A stretch of DNA of 64,000 bases from JADJPO01 sp046330955 (GCA_046330955.1 JAXLRT010000002.1:322678-386677), one strand, 5' to 3'. Counted from the stretch's first letter, positions 53,269-62,337 are shown. The notes: generated by a model from the letters alone, not told the origin. Made by a program: numbers and translations.

Positions 53269-54276
53269 TCAGCGCACGGTGGGCGGGGCGATCACGGCGA
53301 TGTCGTCCTCGTGCAGGCTGCCGACCACGACGGTGCCGTGGTGTTCGGCGACCGAGGTGGCGAAGCCGTAGCCGCAGTCGGTCGAGCGCAGGTCGTGCAC
53401 CAAGGTGCCGTCGAGGTCGAAGGCCATCACCCAGGCGATCGGGGTGGGCGCGGGCCGGATCGCCTCGGGCAGGTTCCAGACCACGGTGCGCAGGACGCCG
53501 GGCCAGGGCAGGAGCCGGTCGAGCAGCCGGTTGCGGGGCGCGGCGATGGCCACCCAGACCAGGCCGTCGGAGCCGAGGCTCATGTTGTCGGGATGCCCGG
53601 GCAGGTTGTCCACCCAGGAGTGCGGCTCTCCGGCCCCTGGCCCGGTGAGCGGGTACCGCCGGATCCGGTAGCCGGCGGTCTCGACGTAGAGCAGGTGCGA
53701 ACCGTCCGGCGCCAGCACCAGCCCGTTGCCGAACCTGAGGTCCCGCAGCAGCACGCTGACCCGGCCGTCCGGGTCACGGCGGATCAGCCGGCCGGTGCAG
53801 GAGTGCTCGAGCAAGTCGCCGAGGTAATGCTCCAGATCCCAGCGGCTGGTGGACGTCGTGAACCAGATGGTGCCGTCGGCGCCCTGGACGACGTTGCTGG
53901 CGAACCGCAGCGGCTCGCCGTCCACGGTGTCGACCAGGGTCTCGATGCGGCCGTCCGGGTGCAGGCGCAGTAACCCGCGGTCGTGGTCGCAGACCAGGAC
54001 GCTGCCGTCGGCGCACGCCTCGAGCCCGAGCGGGCGCCCGCCCGTCGTCCCGAGCACCTGGCGTTGCCCGTCCGCCGGGTCGATCCGGACGATCCGACCG
54101 TCGCCGGTGCCGGTCAGCACGTGCCCGCGGCGATCGAAGACGACGTCCTCGGGGCCGTGCCCGCCGGTGGCCAGCCGGCGGACCGGGGCGAACGGCGCCG
54201 TCCGAGGGGTGCGCCCGCCGTCGGCGGGGGCCGGCGGCGGGGTCCACCGTCGGGGGGTGAGCCATCGTCGGGTCAT
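53269..54276 (-). CDS. SMP-30/strictosidine synthase-like lactonase
   Basis: This encodes a 335-residue six-bladed beta-propeller. Repeated blade strands are visible (GPEDVVFDRRGHVLTGTGDG, PLGLEACADGSVLVCDHDRG, ASNVVQGADGTIWFTTSTSR, FGNGLVLAPDGSHLLYVETA). The propeller shares residues with gluconolactonase/SMP-30 and strictosidine-synthase-like proteins, which hydrolyse lactones or esters using a metal ion. The ATG at 54274-54276 overlaps the APH gene stop (ATGA). In this cluster a role in opening a lactone is plausible but not shown. Confidence 0.82.
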   Translation of the reverse strand: MTRRWLTPRRWTPPPAPADGGRTPRTAPFAPVRRLATGGHGPEDVVFDRRGHVLTGTGDGRIVRIDPADGQRQVLGTTGGRPLGLEACADGSVLVCDHDRGLLRLHPDGRIETLVDTVDGEPLRFASNVVQGADGTIWFTTSTSRWDLEHYLGDLLEHSCTGRLIRRDPDGRVSVLLRDLRFGNGLVLAPDGSHLLYVETAGYRIRRYPLTGPGAGEPHSWVDNLPGHPDNMSLGSDGLVWVAIAAPRNRLLDRLLPWPGVLRTVVWNLPEAIRPAPTPIAWVMAFDLDGTLVHDLRSTDCGYGFATSVAEHHGTVVVGSLHEDDIAVIAPPTVR

Positions 54277-55415
54277 CCTCGACTCCCAACCTGATCCTCG
54301 GCGTGGGCGGGTTTCATGCGTTCGGTCGCGGCGATGATGCGCCGGCACCGGGCTTCCAGCAGGACGACGGCGACGCCGAAGAAGCGGAACTGCCGGTTCG
54401 TCGTCCCTCCGGTCCGGTACCGGTGGTAGACCTGCTGGGCGATCACGGCGACCCGGAACAGTCCGAACACCTGGTACCAGGCCCATTCGGCGTTCGTGAC
54501 CCGCCGGCCGGTGCGGGCGCAGTAGTGGGCGACGACCTGCTCGCGGGTCATCATCCCGGGCAGCTGGGTCGGTTGACGCCGAAAGGCCTGCAGGTACCAC
54601 GCGTCGTCCGCCTGCACCCAGTAGCCGAGGCAGCCGGCGAGGTCGAGCAACGGATCGCCGACGGTGGCCAGTTCCCAGTCCAGCAGCCCGATCGGACGGG
54701 TCGGGTCCTGCGGGTCGAGGACGATGTTGTCGAAGCGGAAGTCGTTGTGCACCAAGGTGTGTGGCCGATCCTCGGGCTGACGGTCGGCCAGCCAGGCCAT
54801 CACCTTCGCGAAGGAGCCGACGTCCCGGGTCCTGGCCCGGCGGTACCGCTGCGACCAGCCCTCGACCTGGCGGCGGACGTACCCGTCGCCGCGGTCGAGG
54901 TCGGCCAGGGTGGTGGCGGCCGGGTCGACGGCGTGCAGCTCCACCAGGAGGTCGACGGCGTTGCGGCACAGCCGGGCGACCTGGTCGCGGGACAGGTCCA
55001 GCCCGGCGGGCAGGTTCTTGCGCGGGATCGGGCCGAGCAGCCGCTGCATGACGTAGAACGGCGTGCCGAGTACCGAGGGGTCCTGGCACAGGGCGACCGT
55101 GCGCGGCACGTAGGGCAGGAACCGCCCGAGTTCGGTCTGGATGCGGTACTCGCGTGCCATGTCGTGCGCAGTGCCGGCGTGCGATCCCCGCGGCGGCCGC
55201 CGCAGGATCAGCTCGCCGCCGGGGTAGCGCAGCAGGTAGGTGAGGTTCGAGACGCCGCCGGAGAACTGCCGCACCGCGGGGACGGCGCCGCTCAGGTCGA
55301 CCTCGGTGCGCCCGGCAGCGGCGTGCTCGGCCAGCCAGGCGGCCAGGGCAGGGACGTCGAAGGCGTCCTCGGCGCGCACCGCCCTGGCCCCGGGATCCTC
55401 GCCGGCACTGGGCAT
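54273..55415 (-). CDS. APH-type phosphotransferase (ACAD10/11 kinase-like)
   Basis: This 380-residue aminoglycoside-phosphotransferase-fold kinase has the N-lobe VRQFSGGVSNLTYLLRYPGG, catalytic HNDFRFDNIVLD and metal-binding LLDWELATVGDP (DWE instead of DFG). This pattern matches the kinase domains of ACAD10/ACAD11 and bacterial LvaA-type 4-hydroxyacyl-CoA kinases rather than drug kinases. The ATG at 55413-55415 was chosen. It is coupled to the lactonase-like gene, with an acyl-CoA dehydrogenase transcribed divergently nearby. Confidence 0.88.
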   Translation of the reverse strand: MPSAGEDPGARAVRAEDAFDVPALAAWLAEHAAAGRTEVDLSGAVPAVRQFSGGVSNLTYLLRYPGGELILRRPPRGSHAGTAHDMAREYRIQTELGRFLPYVPRTVALCQDPSVLGTPFYVMQRLLGPIPRKNLPAGLDLSRDQVARLCRNAVDLLVELHAVDPAATTLADLDRGDGYVRRQVEGWSQRYRRARTRDVGSFAKVMAWLADRQPEDRPHTLVHNDFRFDNIVLDPQDPTRPIGLLDWELATVGDPLLDLAGCLGYWVQADDAWYLQAFRRQPTQLPGMMTREQVVAHYCARTGRRVTNAEWAWYQVFGLFRVAVIAQQVYHRYRTGGTTNRQFRFFGVAVVLLEARCRRIIAATERMKPAHAEDQVGSRG

Positions 55416-55441
55416 TCCGGGGCCACCCGCCGGCACACGCC

Positions 55442-56185
55442 TCACGTGAGCCTGCGCAGCGCCCGCAGCGGCAGCAGCTTCATCGCGATGCCGATCGGCA
55501 CCCACGGCCAGGCCGGCACGTAGGCCGTGGCCCGCCGCTTCTCGATGGCCGCGACCATGGCCCGGACGCCGGTCTCGGTGTCCACCATGAACCGGGTCCG
55601 CTGCTCGACGTGGGCGTTCATCTCCGAGCGGATGTAGCCGGGGTAGATCACCGAGACGTCCAGGCCGGGGATGCGCTCCGAGCGCAGCCCCTCGGCCAGG
55701 GCGGCGACCCCGGCCTTGGTCGCGGCGTAGGTGGTCATCGACCGGCGCATCCCGCGCAACGCGGACATCGAGGAGATCAGCACGAGGTGGCCGCGGCCCT
55801 GGCGGCGGAACACCTCCAGGGCGGCCTCGCAGGTGGCGAGCGCTCCGACGAAGTTGGTCATCGCGGTCACCCGGTTGGCGGCCGCACCGCCGGTCCCGAT
55901 CGGGGCGCCTCGACCGCTGCCGGCGTTGACGACGACCCGGTCGATCGTGCCGAACCGGTCGGCGAACCGGTGCAGCACGACCGGGACGGCCTCGGGGTCG
56001 GTGACGTCCAGGGCCGCGGTCTCCACCGTGACGGACGCCGTCCGGCGCAGCTGTTCGGCCAGGGCGTCGAGCCGGTCGGTCCGCCGGGCACACAGGCCCA
56101 GGTCGTAGCCCAGGGCGGCGAACTGGCGCGCCATCTCCTCACCGAGCCCCGAGCTGGCGCCGGTGATGACGACGACGCCCGTCAC
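55442..56185 (-). CDS. Short-chain dehydrogenase/reductase
   Basis: This is a 247-residue SDR: GVVVITGASSGLGEEMARQF (NAD(P) motif), NAGSGRG, VLISSMSALRGM with the catalytic Ser, and YAATKAGVAAL (YxxxK). A C-terminal hydrophobic segment (PWVPIGIAMKLLPLRAL) suggests membrane contact. The GTG at 56183-56185 overlaps the stop of the next SDR gene (GTGA). Substrate unknown; the neighbourhood suggests an acyl or hydroxyacyl compound. Confidence 0.88.
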   Translation of the reverse strand: MTGVVVITGASSGLGEEMARQFAALGYDLGLCARRTDRLDALAEQLRRTASVTVETAALDVTDPEAVPVVLHRFADRFGTIDRVVVNAGSGRGAPIGTGGAAANRVTAMTNFVGALATCEAALEVFRRQGRGHLVLISSMSALRGMRRSMTTYAATKAGVAALAEGLRSERIPGLDVSVIYPGYIRSEMNAHVEQRTRFMVDTETGVRAMVAAIEKRRATAYVPAWPWVPIGIAMKLLPLRALRRLT

Positions 56186-57039
56186 GCGGGGCTGCCCTGC
56201 GTCGTCGACGGATCCGGCTCGTCCATCCCGGCGCGCCCGAGCTTCTGCCCGGCGGCGATCATCTGCCGGTCGTACAGCGGGCGGGCCAGCCGTTTCGTCC
56301 AGAACGCCCGCCGCGCAGCCGGATCGGGCAGCACCAGGAAGCGGCGGGCGTCGATCCCCCGGATGGTCCGTTCGGCGATCTGGTCCGCGCTGCGGGAGGC
56401 ACCCGTGATCTGCCGGGTGGCGATCCGGTCGGCCAGCGGGTCCGCCCCGGACAGGGACGACGCGAGGTTGGTCCGGAAGAACGAGGGGCAGACCACGGAG
56501 ACGTCGATCCCCCAGGGGTACAACTCGTGGCGCAGGCTCTCGGACAGGGCGACGACCGCAGCCTTGCTCGCGCTGTAGCTGCTCATCACGGCCGGGTGCA
56601 CCAACCCGGCGACCGACGCGATGTTGACCAGGTGCCCATACCCCTGCTGCTTCAGCAACGGCACCACCGCGCGGCAGCCGTTGACCGTCCCCAGGACGTT
56701 GACGTCGAGCACCCGGCGCCACTGCGCGTCGTCCAGCAGGTCGATCCGCCCACCGGCGGCGACCCCGGCGTTGTTCACCAGGACGTCCAGCACGCCCCAC
56801 TCGCGGCGGGCCCGTTCCACCACGGCCGCCCAGTCGGCCTCGTCGGTGATGTCCAGCCGCTGGTACAGCACCGAGGGCGGGAGCCCGGCCGGCCGCAGCG
56901 CGGGCAGGTCACCGACCAGCACTCGATCGCCCCGCGCGGCCCAGCGCGCGGCCAATGCAGCGCCCAGGCCCGAGGCTCCACCGGTCACGAGCACCCGTCG
57001 GGGCCGTCGGGCGGCAGTCGCCCTCCCATCGAACTCCAT
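56182..57039 (-). CDS. Short-chain dehydrogenase/reductase
   Basis: This is a 285-residue SDR with RVLVTGGASGLGAALAARWA, the NNAGVAAGG motif, NIASVAGLVHPAVMSSYSAS with the catalytic Ser and Tyr, and SKAAVVALSE. It heads the minus-strand operon (SDR, SDR, APH kinase, lactonase-like) and is divergent from the acyl-CoA dehydrogenase. The start ATG is at 57037-57039. The C-terminal region is longer than in a minimal SDR and basic. Confidence 0.88.
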   Translation of the reverse strand: MEFDGRATAARRPRRVLVTGGASGLGAALAARWAARGDRVLVGDLPALRPAGLPPSVLYQRLDITDEADWAAVVERARREWGVLDVLVNNAGVAAGGRIDLLDDAQWRRVLDVNVLGTVNGCRAVVPLLKQQGYGHLVNIASVAGLVHPAVMSSYSASKAAVVALSESLRHELYPWGIDVSVVCPSFFRTNLASSLSGADPLADRIATRQITGASRSADQIAERTIRGIDARRFLVLPDPAARRAFWTKRLARPLYDRQMIAAGQKLGRAGMDEPDPSTTQGSPA

Positions 57040-57092
57040 GCGTTCAGGCTAGAGAAGGTGAGCCCTCGACAATTGATTCTGAACGACAGCGT

Positions 57093-57145
57093 CTTGATCC
57101 TGGACGACACGCTTCGCGGCCAGGGGCGTGTCGCGTGTGGTCAAG
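57093..57145. promoter_or_regulatory. Imperfect 19-bp inverted repeat between SDR and acyl-CoA dehydrogenase genes
   Basis: Arm 57093-57111 (CTTGATCCTGGACGACACG) and arm 57127-57145 match as inverted repeats at 13 of 19 positions, with perfect outer (CTTGA) and inner (GACACG) blocks. It lies in the 177-base divergent promoter region of the cluster, with a TTGGGTCAA-type word further right. It is a candidate operator for the adjacent AraC or another regulator. Confidence 0.4.
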
Positions 57146-57216
57146 TAAGTGTCGTGTTGGGTCAATTCCGACCCGGGACCGGACACTACGGTGAGGGCAT
57201 CGAGCCAGGAGAGACG

Positions 57217-58464
57217 ATGGACTTCACCCCGAGCGCGCGCGGCCTGGACTACCTGGGGCGGCTGCAGCGATTCATGGACGAGCGCGTGTTCCCCGCCGAA
57301 TCGGTGTACCAGGCGCAGCGGGCTGAGCTGGCCGCCGCCGGCCGGCCGCACGCCGTCCCCCCGGTGATGGCCGAGCTCACCGAGCACGCCCGGTCCTCGG
57401 GCCTGTGGAACCTCTTCCTGCCGGACTGTGCCGACCCGGCGCACGGGCTCTCGGTGCTGGAGTACGCGCCCGTGGCCGAGCTGACCGGATGGTCCCCCGA
57501 GATCGCCCCGGAGGCGATCAACTGCGCGGCCCCGGACACCGGCAACATGGAGATCCTGCACCTGTTCGGCACCCCCGAGCAGCAGCGGGAGTGGTTGGCG
57601 CCGTTGCTGTCCGGCGCGATGCGCTCCGGCTTCGCCATGACTGAGCCCGAGGTCGCCAGCAGCGATGCCCGCACCATCCGGACCTCGATCGTCCGCGACG
57701 GGGACGAGTACGTCATCAACGGGCGCAAGTGGTGGACCACCGGCGCCCTGGACGCGCGCTGCCGGATCCTGATCGTGATGGGCCGGACGAACCCGGACGC
57801 CGACGCCTACCACCAGCAGTCGATGGTGCTGGTACCGATGGACACCCCGGGGGTCGAGATCGTTCGCAACGTGCCCGTGTTCGGCTACGTCGACCAGCAC
57901 GGCCACGCGGAGATCACGTTCACCGACGTCCGGGTGCCGGTGACGAACCTGCTCGGCGAGGAGGGCTCCGGCTTCGCGATCGCCCAGGCACGGCTCGGCC
58001 CGGGGCGGATCCACCACTGCATGCGGGCGATCGGCATGGCCGAACGCGCCCTGCAGCTGATGACCGACCGGGCCACCGACCGGGTCGCCTTCGGCAAGCC
58101 GCTGGCCCGCCAGGGCGTCGTCCAGGACTGGATCGCCCGCTCACGGATCGAGATCGAACAGGCCCGCCTGCTCACCCTGAAGACCGCCTGGCTGCTCGAC
58201 ACGGTCGGCGCCAAGGCCGCCCGGCGGGAGATCGCCGCCATCAAGGTGGTCGCCCCCCGGGTCGCCCTCGACGTGGTGGACCGAGCCGTGCAGACCTTCG
58301 GTGGGGCGGGCGTCAGCCCGGATACCCCGCTGGCCGCCATGTGGGCCGGCCTGCGCACCCTGCGCATCGCCGACGGCCCGGACGAGGTCCACCTGCGTGA
58401 CGTGGCACGGATCGAGCTGAAACAACGGCTATCGCGAGGTCGGCATCCGCTGGGTCGGCCATGA
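57217..58464 (+). CDS. Acyl-CoA dehydrogenase family protein (ACAD10/11-like)
   Basis: This 415-residue flavoprotein has the acyl-CoA dehydrogenase core: FAMTEPEVASSDARTIRTSI, INGRKWWTTGALDARCRILI, LGPGRIHHCMRAIGMAERAL and a C-terminal FGGAGVSPDTPLAAMWAGLR (each read from contiguous sequence). The RIHHCMRxxG segment is typical of the ACAD10/11 group. The ATG at 57217 has AGGAG 5 bases upstream. It is divergent from the SDR/APH operon. In ACAD10/11 and LvaC-type systems this enzyme acts on a phosphorylated 4-hydroxyacyl-CoA made by an APH kinase. Confidence 0.93.
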   Translation: MDFTPSARGLDYLGRLQRFMDERVFPAESVYQAQRAELAAAGRPHAVPPVMAELTEHARSSGLWNLFLPDCADPAHGLSVLEYAPVAELTGWSPEIAPEAINCAAPDTGNMEILHLFGTPEQQREWLAPLLSGAMRSGFAMTEPEVASSDARTIRTSIVRDGDEYVINGRKWWTTGALDARCRILIVMGRTNPDADAYHQQSMVLVPMDTPGVEIVRNVPVFGYVDQHGHAEITFTDVRVPVTNLLGEEGSGFAIAQARLGPGRIHHCMRAIGMAERALQLMTDRATDRVAFGKPLARQGVVQDWIARSRIEIEQARLLTLKTAWLLDTVGAKAARREIAAIKVVAPRVALDVVDRAVQTFGGAGVSPDTPLAAMWAGLRTLRIADGPDEVHLRDVARIELKQRLSRGRHPLGRP

Positions 58465-59433
58465 CTGCGAGACTGCCTGAGCCCTCATCGCCTCGAGGAG
58501 TTGGCTGCGGGTGGGCTGGCCGGCCGTGCCGCCGCTGGCCGTGACCGCTGCCGCTCCGGCGAAGACCGCCCAGGTCAGGCACTCCCGCGGCGGGCGCCCG
58601 TCCAGGAAGGCCGCGAGGTAGCCGGCGTTGAACGTGTCCCCGGCGCCGGTCGTGTCCACGAGGTCGACGGCGTGCCCGGGAGCGTGCAGCACGGTGTGAT
58701 CGCTGGCGAGCAGGGCTCCGTTCGGCCCGTCCTTGACGACGACCGTCGAGGTGTGGACGGCCAGGAGCTCCGCGGCATATCCCGGGTCGTCGCCGGGGTC
58801 GTAGCTGGTGAGCGCGCGAGCGAGGGCAAGAGCCTCGTCCGCGTTGATCAGCAGGAGGTCGACCGCAGGCAGCACCGCGGCGAGACCGTCGAACCGTCCG
58901 CCGGGGTCGAGGTTGGTGTCGAGGGAGATCGTCAGGCCGGCGGTACGGGCGAGCCGGAGCAGATCGGGCAGCGCGGCGGCCCGTCGTCGCTGCAGGAAGT
59001 AGGAGGAGACGTGCAGGTGGCGGGCGGCGGGGATGTCGCCCGGGAGCTGCCACGGCGGTGGCGGCGCGTCGAGGGCACCGATGTGGGTCAGGGTGCTGCG
59101 GGAGGCCCCGTCGGACAGGACGACGGAGAGCCCCGTGGGCTCGGGCACCGTGATCAACGAACCCACGTCGACGCCGGCGGCGGCGAGGCGTGCTCGAACG
59201 TCGGCGCCGAAGAGATCGTCGCCGACGGCGGCGAGCAGCGCCGTCCGGACGCCGAGACGAGCCAGGGCGTGGGCGGTGATGGCACCCGAGCCGCCGAGGA
59301 CGAGGTCCGCGGCGGTCAGGAGTTGCTCCGACTGGCCGAAGCGGGGGCGCACGTCACCGCGCAACACGAGATCGGGGTTGGCATCACCCAGCACGAGCAC
59401 GTCCGGTGGGCTGGGAACGACCGTGGGCCTCAT
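58429..59433 (-). CDS. PfkB-family carbohydrate kinase
   Basis: This 334-residue ribokinase-fold sugar kinase opens with DVLVLGDANPDLVLRGDV, has the GGSGAITAHALARLG substrate region, and ends with the PfkB signature DTTGAGDTFNAGYLAAFLDG (catalytic Asp). It overlaps the acyl-CoA dehydrogenase 3' end by 36 bases. It is divergent from the SIS/GatZ pair and probably functions with it, perhaps as a tagatose- or fructose-phosphate kinase; the substrate is not decided by sequence. Confidence 0.9.
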   Translation of the reverse strand: MRPTVVPSPPDVLVLGDANPDLVLRGDVRPRFGQSEQLLTAADLVLGGSGAITAHALARLGVRTALLAAVGDDLFGADVRARLAAAGVDVGSLITVPEPTGLSVVLSDGASRSTLTHIGALDAPPPPWQLPGDIPAARHLHVSSYFLQRRRAAALPDLLRLARTAGLTISLDTNLDPGGRFDGLAAVLPAVDLLLINADEALALARALTSYDPGDDPGYAAELLAVHTSTVVVKDGPNGALLASDHTVLHAPGHAVDLVDTTGAGDTFNAGYLAAFLDGRPPRECLTWAVFAGAAAVTASGGTAGQPTRSQLLEAMRAQAVSQSWPTQRMPTSR

Positions 59434-59536
59434 CGCGGCACGCCCTCATCAGTGTCCGAGTGGTCGGCGGGACACCTGCCAATCTGCCCGCCTCACGGTC
59501 ACGGAACAGCCACTTGCACAGTCGAGATGCTCATGT

Positions 59537-59553
59537 GAACAGGTCGCCTGTTC
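59537..59553. promoter_or_regulatory. Perfect palindrome GAACAGG-N3-CCTGTTC in divergent sugar-gene promoter
   Basis: GAACAGG at 59537-59543 and CCTGTTC at 59547-59553 form a 17-base element. It lies between the divergent pfkB-family and agaS-like genes, 44 bases before the agaS-like start. The shape fits a LacI- or GntR-family operator. No intact regulator gene is adjacent; a LacI remnant lies at 61.8-62.1 kb. Confidence 0.5.
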
Positions 59554-59596
59554 CCCTTGCGCCTGTCGGTCGGGTCACCCGTGAAGCTGTGTACTC

Positions 59597-60547
59597 ATGA
59601 CGGATTCTGCACGAACAGCCTTCGACGGGGAGCTGGTCGAGGTGCGGCCGACGGCCGCGGGTGGGGCGCTCACCTCCGCCGAGATCACCAGTCAGCCGGT
59701 CGTCTGGCGGCAGGCACTCCAGCTCGTCGATCCCGCCCGCAGCGCCCTGGCCGCGCTGGGCGAGCGCGTGCTCTTCATCGGGTGCGGGACGTCGGCGTTC
59801 GTCGCCCAGGCGATGGCAGAGCTGCGCGAGGCGGCCGGATTCGGAGAGTCCCATTGGGCGTACGCGTCCGAATTCCCCGTGGGCCGCACCTACCAGCGAG
59901 TCGTCGCGATCACTCGCTCGGGCACCACCAGCGAGGTCGTCGATGCACTCCGCCAGCACTGCGGGATGGCCTGGATCGTGGCCGTGACCGCGGTAGGCGG
60001 CATGCCGGCCGGTGCACTCGCCGACGAGGAGCTCGTGCTCGACTTCGCCGACGAGCGGTCCGTCGTGCAGACCCGCTTCCCCACCACTGTTCTGGCGCTG
60101 GCACGAGCCGCCTTCGGTGAGAACGTCGACGAGCTGCCGGAGGCGTGCGAGCGAGCGCTGGCCGGCCCGGTGCCGATCGATGTCACGGCCTACGAGCACT
60201 TCGTGCACCTCGGCCGGTCATGGACCCTCGGCCTGGCCCACGAAGCCGCCCTGAAGATCAGGGAGTCCGCCCAGGCGTGGGCAGAGTCCTACCCGGCCCT
60301 CGACTACCGGCACGGCCCCATCGCCGTGGCCGGACCCCGTTCGCTCGTGTGGTTCCACACCCCTCCTCCCGAGGGGTTGGTCGAGGACGTCGAAGCCGTC
60401 GGCGCCACGGCGTTCGTGCCGGACGTCGACCCTCTCGTCTCCCTCGTGCTGGCCCAGCGGGTCGCGCTCGAGGTGGCGCGATCGCGCGGACTCGACCCCG
60501 ACCGGCCACGACACCTGACCCGCTCGGTCCTGTTGGAGTCGAGATGA
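59597..60547 (+). CDS. SIS-domain sugar isomerase/deaminase (AgaS-like)
   Basis: This 316-residue protein has two SIS domains: RVLFIGCGTSAFVAQAMAEL, VVAITRSGTTSEVVDAL and RSWTLGLAHEAALKIRESAQ with LDYRHGPIAV. This matches AgaS / glucosamine-fructose-aminotransferase-isomerase-like enzymes that deaminate or isomerise amino-sugar phosphates. The ATG at 59597 is clear. Its stop overlaps the GatZ-like start (ATGA), so the two are co-translated. Confidence 0.9.
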   Translation: MTDSARTAFDGELVEVRPTAAGGALTSAEITSQPVVWRQALQLVDPARSALAALGERVLFIGCGTSAFVAQAMAELREAAGFGESHWAYASEFPVGRTYQRVVAITRSGTTSEVVDALRQHCGMAWIVAVTAVGGMPAGALADEELVLDFADERSVVQTRFPTTVLALARAAFGENVDELPEACERALAGPVPIDVTAYEHFVHLGRSWTLGLAHEAALKIRESAQAWAESYPALDYRHGPIAVAGPRSLVWFHTPPPEGLVEDVEAVGATAFVPDVDPLVSLVLAQRVALEVARSRGLDPDRPRHLTRSVLLESR

Positions 60548-61827
60548 ACCCTCAGGGTGCACAGCTCTTCGATGCCGTGGTGGCCGGCCACCACGCAGGG
60601 CGGCCACCAGGCGTGACGTCGGTCTGTTCGGCCCACCCGCTGGTGCTGGAAGCCGCGTTCCTGCACGCGCAGGAGACCACGGGACCGGTGCTGGTGGAGG
60701 CGACGTCGAACCAGGTGGATCAGGACGGTGGATACACCGGGATGACGCCCGAGGACTTCGTCCGGCTCTGCCGCCTGGTCGCCGAACGTGTGGGTCTGCC
60801 CTTCGACCGGGTGGTGCTCGGAGGCGACCACCTGGGGGTCAACCGGTGGCGGAGCATGCCGGCGGATGAGGCCATGGCGCGGGCCGACGTCCTGGTGGCG
60901 GCCTACGTGCAGGCGGGCTTCACGAAGATCCACCTGGACTGCTCCTACGCCTGCGCGGACGACGTCGCTCCCCTGACCGACGAGATCGTTGCGGCCCGGG
61001 CGGCTCGGTTGTGCGCGGTGGCCGAGCAGGCTGCCGACGATCCTCGACTCATCCGCTACGTCGTCGGCACCGAGGTGCCGGTGCCGGGTGGCGCAGACCA
61101 CGCCATCGAGAGCCTGTCGCCGACGCCGGCGTCGTCCGCGCGGCACACCCTGCAGGCACACCGCGCGGCGTTCGCCGCGGCGGGGGTCGGTGCGGCGTGG
61201 GAGCGCGTCATGGCACTCGTCGTCCAGCCGGGAGTCGAGTTCGACCACGCGAGCGTCGTCGACTACGACCGGTACCGCACCGGTGATCTGCGCGACGTGC
61301 TGAAAGACCAGCCCCACCTGGTCTTCGAGGCGCACTCGACCGACTACCAGACCCCGGGCGGACTACGAGCCCTGGTCGAGGACGGCTGGGGCGTGCTCAA
61401 GGTCGGCCCGTGGCTGACCTTCGCGCTGCGGGAGGCCATGTTCGCGCTCGCCTCGATCGAGGCTCAGATCGTCCCCGGGCTCGACCGATCCCGGCTGCGA
61501 GAGGTCATCGAGACGATGATGCTGGCCGATCCGAGCTGGTGGGAGCCGTACTACCGGGGCACCGCACAGCAGCAGGCCTACGCCCGGGTGTGGTCGTACT
61601 CGGACCGACTCCGGTACTACTGGGGGTATCCGAAGGTCGTGGCTGCGGTGGAGACGCTCTTCCGGAACCTGGACCGGACCGGGATCCCGATGTCACTGCT
61701 CAGTGCCCATCTGCCCTACCAGCACGACCGGGTCCGGGCCGGGCTCCTGAACCTCGCGGCGCGTGACCTCGTGATCGATCGAGTCCGCGACGTCCTGCGC
61801 ATCTATGAGGTGGCGACGCGCGCTTGA
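60544..61827 (+). CDS. D-tagatose-bisphosphate aldolase subunit (GatZ/KbaZ-like)
   Basis: This 427-residue GatZ/KbaZ-family protein shows GVTSVCSAHPLVLEAAFLHA, VEATSNQVDQDGGYTGMTP, VLGGDHLGVNRWRSMPADEA and KIHLDCSYACADDVAPLTDE. In enterics GatZ/KbaZ is needed for full activity of the class II tagatose-1,6-bisphosphate aldolase; in other bacteria it may act alone. The ATG at 60544 overlaps the AgaS-like stop. With the SIS protein and PfkB kinase it suggests galactosamine/galactitol/tagatose breakdown. No GatY/KbaY or transporter is in the window. Confidence 0.9.
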   Translation: MNPQGAQLFDAVVAGHHAGRPPGVTSVCSAHPLVLEAAFLHAQETTGPVLVEATSNQVDQDGGYTGMTPEDFVRLCRLVAERVGLPFDRVVLGGDHLGVNRWRSMPADEAMARADVLVAAYVQAGFTKIHLDCSYACADDVAPLTDEIVAARAARLCAVAEQAADDPRLIRYVVGTEVPVPGGADHAIESLSPTPASSARHTLQAHRAAFAAAGVGAAWERVMALVVQPGVEFDHASVVDYDRYRTGDLRDVLKDQPHLVFEAHSTDYQTPGGLRALVEDGWGVLKVGPWLTFALREAMFALASIEAQIVPGLDRSRLREVIETMMLADPSWWEPYYRGTAQQQAYARVWSYSDRLRYYWGYPKVVAAVETLFRNLDRTGIPMSLLSAHLPYQHDRVRAGLLNLAARDLVIDRVRDVLRIYEVATRA

Positions 61828-62078
61828 GCGCGACCGATTCTCACCACCAGGATGCCTTGGACCCGGGCCGCCTCGACCAGCGGATGGTCATCCGACAGGG
61901 AGTGCAGGATGAGGCCGTGGCGGGCCGCACTCCGGACGATCTCGAGGCCGCCGGACTGCTCGGCGCTCGTCGGAATGAGCAGCATTGCCAGACCCATGTC
62001 GTCGCACGCGGTGCCCATCCGGCGCAACGCGCCGTCCCCGCCATGCTCGAGATCGCCCGGCTGACCGAGCAGAAGGTT
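61803..62078 (-). pseudogene. Remnant of a LacI-family regulator
   Basis: The reverse strand reads MGTACDDMGLAMLLIPTSAE, then VRSAARHGLILHSLSDDHPL and VEAARVQGILVVRIG. This matches one stretch of the LacI-family effector-binding domain. There is no DNA-binding domain and no downstream half. An open frame continues to a start at 62348 but without LacI features. It lies just after the gatZ-like gene and may be the remains of the regulator of that operon. Confidence 0.6.
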
Positions 62079-62337
62079 CCCAGGGTGGGCTGAGACCCGA
62101 CCACCGGTGCAGCCCGAGGACATCTCCACCGTCGACGAGACAGGTCCAGCGATCGAGATGCCGCAGGTGCGGCTGCCCGGCGACCTGCCCTTGCAACCGG
62201 TGCAGGTGCGCTCCAGGGTAGGGCGCCACTGCTCCAGGCTGACCCGGTCGAGTCGATACCCAAGCAGAACAGCAACCCGCTTCACCTGCTCGTCGCTGAG
62301 CTCGACCGTGCCGGACAGGAACTCTAGGCTCTCGCAC

